Shown: piece after piece, positions 63,066 through 64,000 of the stretch
How positions within the stretch are numbered: position 1 is the first letter of the stretch
Layout of the letters: the number at the start of each line of letters is the position of its first letter
Source of the DNA: Rubripirellula lacrimiformis
Lineage (GTDB): Bacteria > Planctomycetota > Planctomycetia > Pirellulales > Pirellulaceae
Assembly: GCF_007741535.1 (NCBI RefSeq)
Contig: NZ_CP036525.1
Location: 186,001-250,000, forward strand
Reading direction: 5' to 3'
Length of the DNA: 64,000 nt
Translations under genes and position numbers: made by a program
Notes under the pieces: generated by a model
Told to the model about the DNA's origin: nothing
Databases searched by the model: none
The model's input: the letters and a program-made list of their open reading frames with translations, nothing else

Positions 63066-63340
63066 GTCGACCAGGCGGGAGACCACGCGGTTTGCAAGCT
63101 ATGTTTGACGCTGCCCATGGCATGGTCGCACCTGAAATCCTCGGGTTGCACACCCCAGGTGGCGGTCGGCAATCGCAGGTTCGTCGCTGGCATCAGGAAG
63201 GGACGGCTACGAATTCGCGTCCCGTGTGGCTATGATGAAATGATGAAATGGCAACGGTTGGCCTTCTAAGGTCGGCCGTTTTCCCTTTGCCAATCATGCA
63301 TTTCCCCCATCACCTGTCTTTCCATCAGGCCATCGCCAGT

Positions 63341-64000
63341 ATGTTCGTCGATCGAGTCCAAATTGAGTTCCAGGCGGGCAAAGGCGGCGACGGCTGTTCC
63401 AGCATGCGTCGCGAAAAGTACGTCCCTCGCGGCGGCCCCGATGGTGGGGATGGCGGCAATGGTGCCAGCATCATTTTAGAAGCCCGCTTGGGCGTCAACA
63501 GCCTCGCAGCACTGTCGAATCGTCAGTTCATCCGCGGCAAGAACGGGGGTCCCGGCCAAGGGTCGATGTGTTACGGACGGGGGGCCAAAGACGCGACCTA
63601 TTATGTTCCACCCGGAACCGCGGTGATCGATGCTGCCGGCGGGTTTGTGATCAAAGACCTGAAGGAACCCGGGGATTCGTTTGTCGTCGCTAGAGGCGGC
63701 AAGGGTGGACGCGGCAACGCACACTACAAAACAGCGACCGACCGAGCGCCGCGACAATGCGATGCCGGCGATGCGGGCGAAATTCGGAAAGTCATCTTAG
63801 AGCTTCGGTCGATTGCGGACGTCGGTTTGGTCGGCATGCCCAACGCAGGCAAAAGCACTTTGCTAAGCCGAGTCAGCAGTGCTCGCCCTGAAATTGCGGA
63901 CTATCCCTTCACGACCAAGCATCCCAATTTGGGGATCGTTGATGTGGGCGAACGATCGTTCGTGCTAGCCGACATTCCCGGATTGATTGAAGGGGCCAGC
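63341..64000 (+). CDS. obg: Obg GTPase, 3' part outside the window
   Basis: The frame from ATG 63341 is open for 220 codons to the window edge. The N-terminal Obg domain is glycine-rich ([20 protein letters not shown], then [15 protein letters not shown] and RGGKGGRGN). The G domain follows: G1 GMPNAGKST, switch [14 protein letters not shown]3 [11 protein letters not shown]. Obg (CgtA) is an essential ribosome-associated GTPase linked to 50S assembly and stress. The C-terminal part, including G4 and G5, is not in the window. It was found by reading the frame, as it has no stop here. Confidence 0.95.
   Translation, partial: MFVDRVQIEFQAGKGGDGCSSMRREKYVPRGGPDGGDGGNGASIILEARLGVNSLAALSNRQFIRGKNGGPGQGSMCYGRGAKDATYYVPPGTAVIDAAGGFVIKDLKEPGDSFVVARGGKGGRGNAHYKTATDRAPRQCDAGDAGEIRKVILELRSIADVGLVGMPNAGKSTLLSRVSSARPEIADYPFTTKHPNLGIVDVGERSFVLADIPGLIEGAS

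Overview
The window looks like a planctomycete chromosome, most likely from the Rhodopirellula/Pirellulaceae group. This is inferred from gene content rather than any marker gene. The pointers are an SHD1-domain exported protein, a sulfatase, DUF3299, a secreted PL7 alginate lyase, membrane proteins with an NPY-x-PP N-terminal tag, EF-hands on an exported adaptor, many Gfo/Idh and TIM-barrel sugar genes, and an unusual sigma-70 factor with an HTH-rich N-terminal half. Coding density is moderate, and several gaps hold palindromic repeats.

Positions 1-9776 are a decayed integron, the most interesting part of the window. A cassette array on the minus strand runs from an attI-like junction at 5561 to the left edge. 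It has five small cassette genes, the last leaving the window at base 1. Four attC sites of about 91 bp separate them; each folds into a hairpin with the same two unpaired bases (G and A) in the same arm. The integrase gene (5808-7013) diverges from the array, as in known integrons, but is cut by an IS1380-family element (about 7012-8751) whose own transposase is frameshifted. A second integron integrase (9074-9776) has lost its catalytic centre. An IS91-family element carrying its own tyrosine recombinase (about 475-3139) sits inside the fourth attC; removing it restores a perfectly spaced attC.

Positions 9777-10596 hold a roughly 310-320 bp tandem duplication full of palindromes. One 47-nt hairpin changed its tip between copies but kept the pairing. 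Positions 10597-23505 carry envelope and transport genes: a TolC-like lipoprotein, a giant FtsX-type permease followed by a lipoate ligase-like gene and a UDP-sugar pyrophosphorylase, then a tripartite-type export operon (EF-hand-bearing HlyD adaptor, MacB/LolD-type ATPase, MacB-type permease).

Positions 23546-35936 mix large secreted proteins of unknown function (1208 aa and about 970 aa), a sugar isomerase-like protein, an alginate lyase, peptidase T, a PolB-like exonuclease and a stand-alone LigD-phosphoesterase-like protein. A five-copy array of 93-95 bp hairpins (35970-36429) follows. Positions 36438-47331 hold an ExbD-ExbD-large exported protein operon, a methyltransferase, a membrane pseudokinase, a GrpB-like protein, an SHD1 protein with DDLFG repeats and a histidine kinase with a c-type haem motif.

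Positions 47482-55312 look like a sugar or polyol catabolic neighbourhood: a Gfo/Idh/MocA oxidoreductase, two TIM-barrel isomerases, a bicupin, a DUF4432 epimerase-like protein and an aldo/keto reductase. Positions 55586-64000 carry the HTH-rich sigma factor, a sulfatase, a Tat-exported protein, an exported protein of unknown function and the start of obg. No rRNA, tRNA or CRISPR array was recognised.
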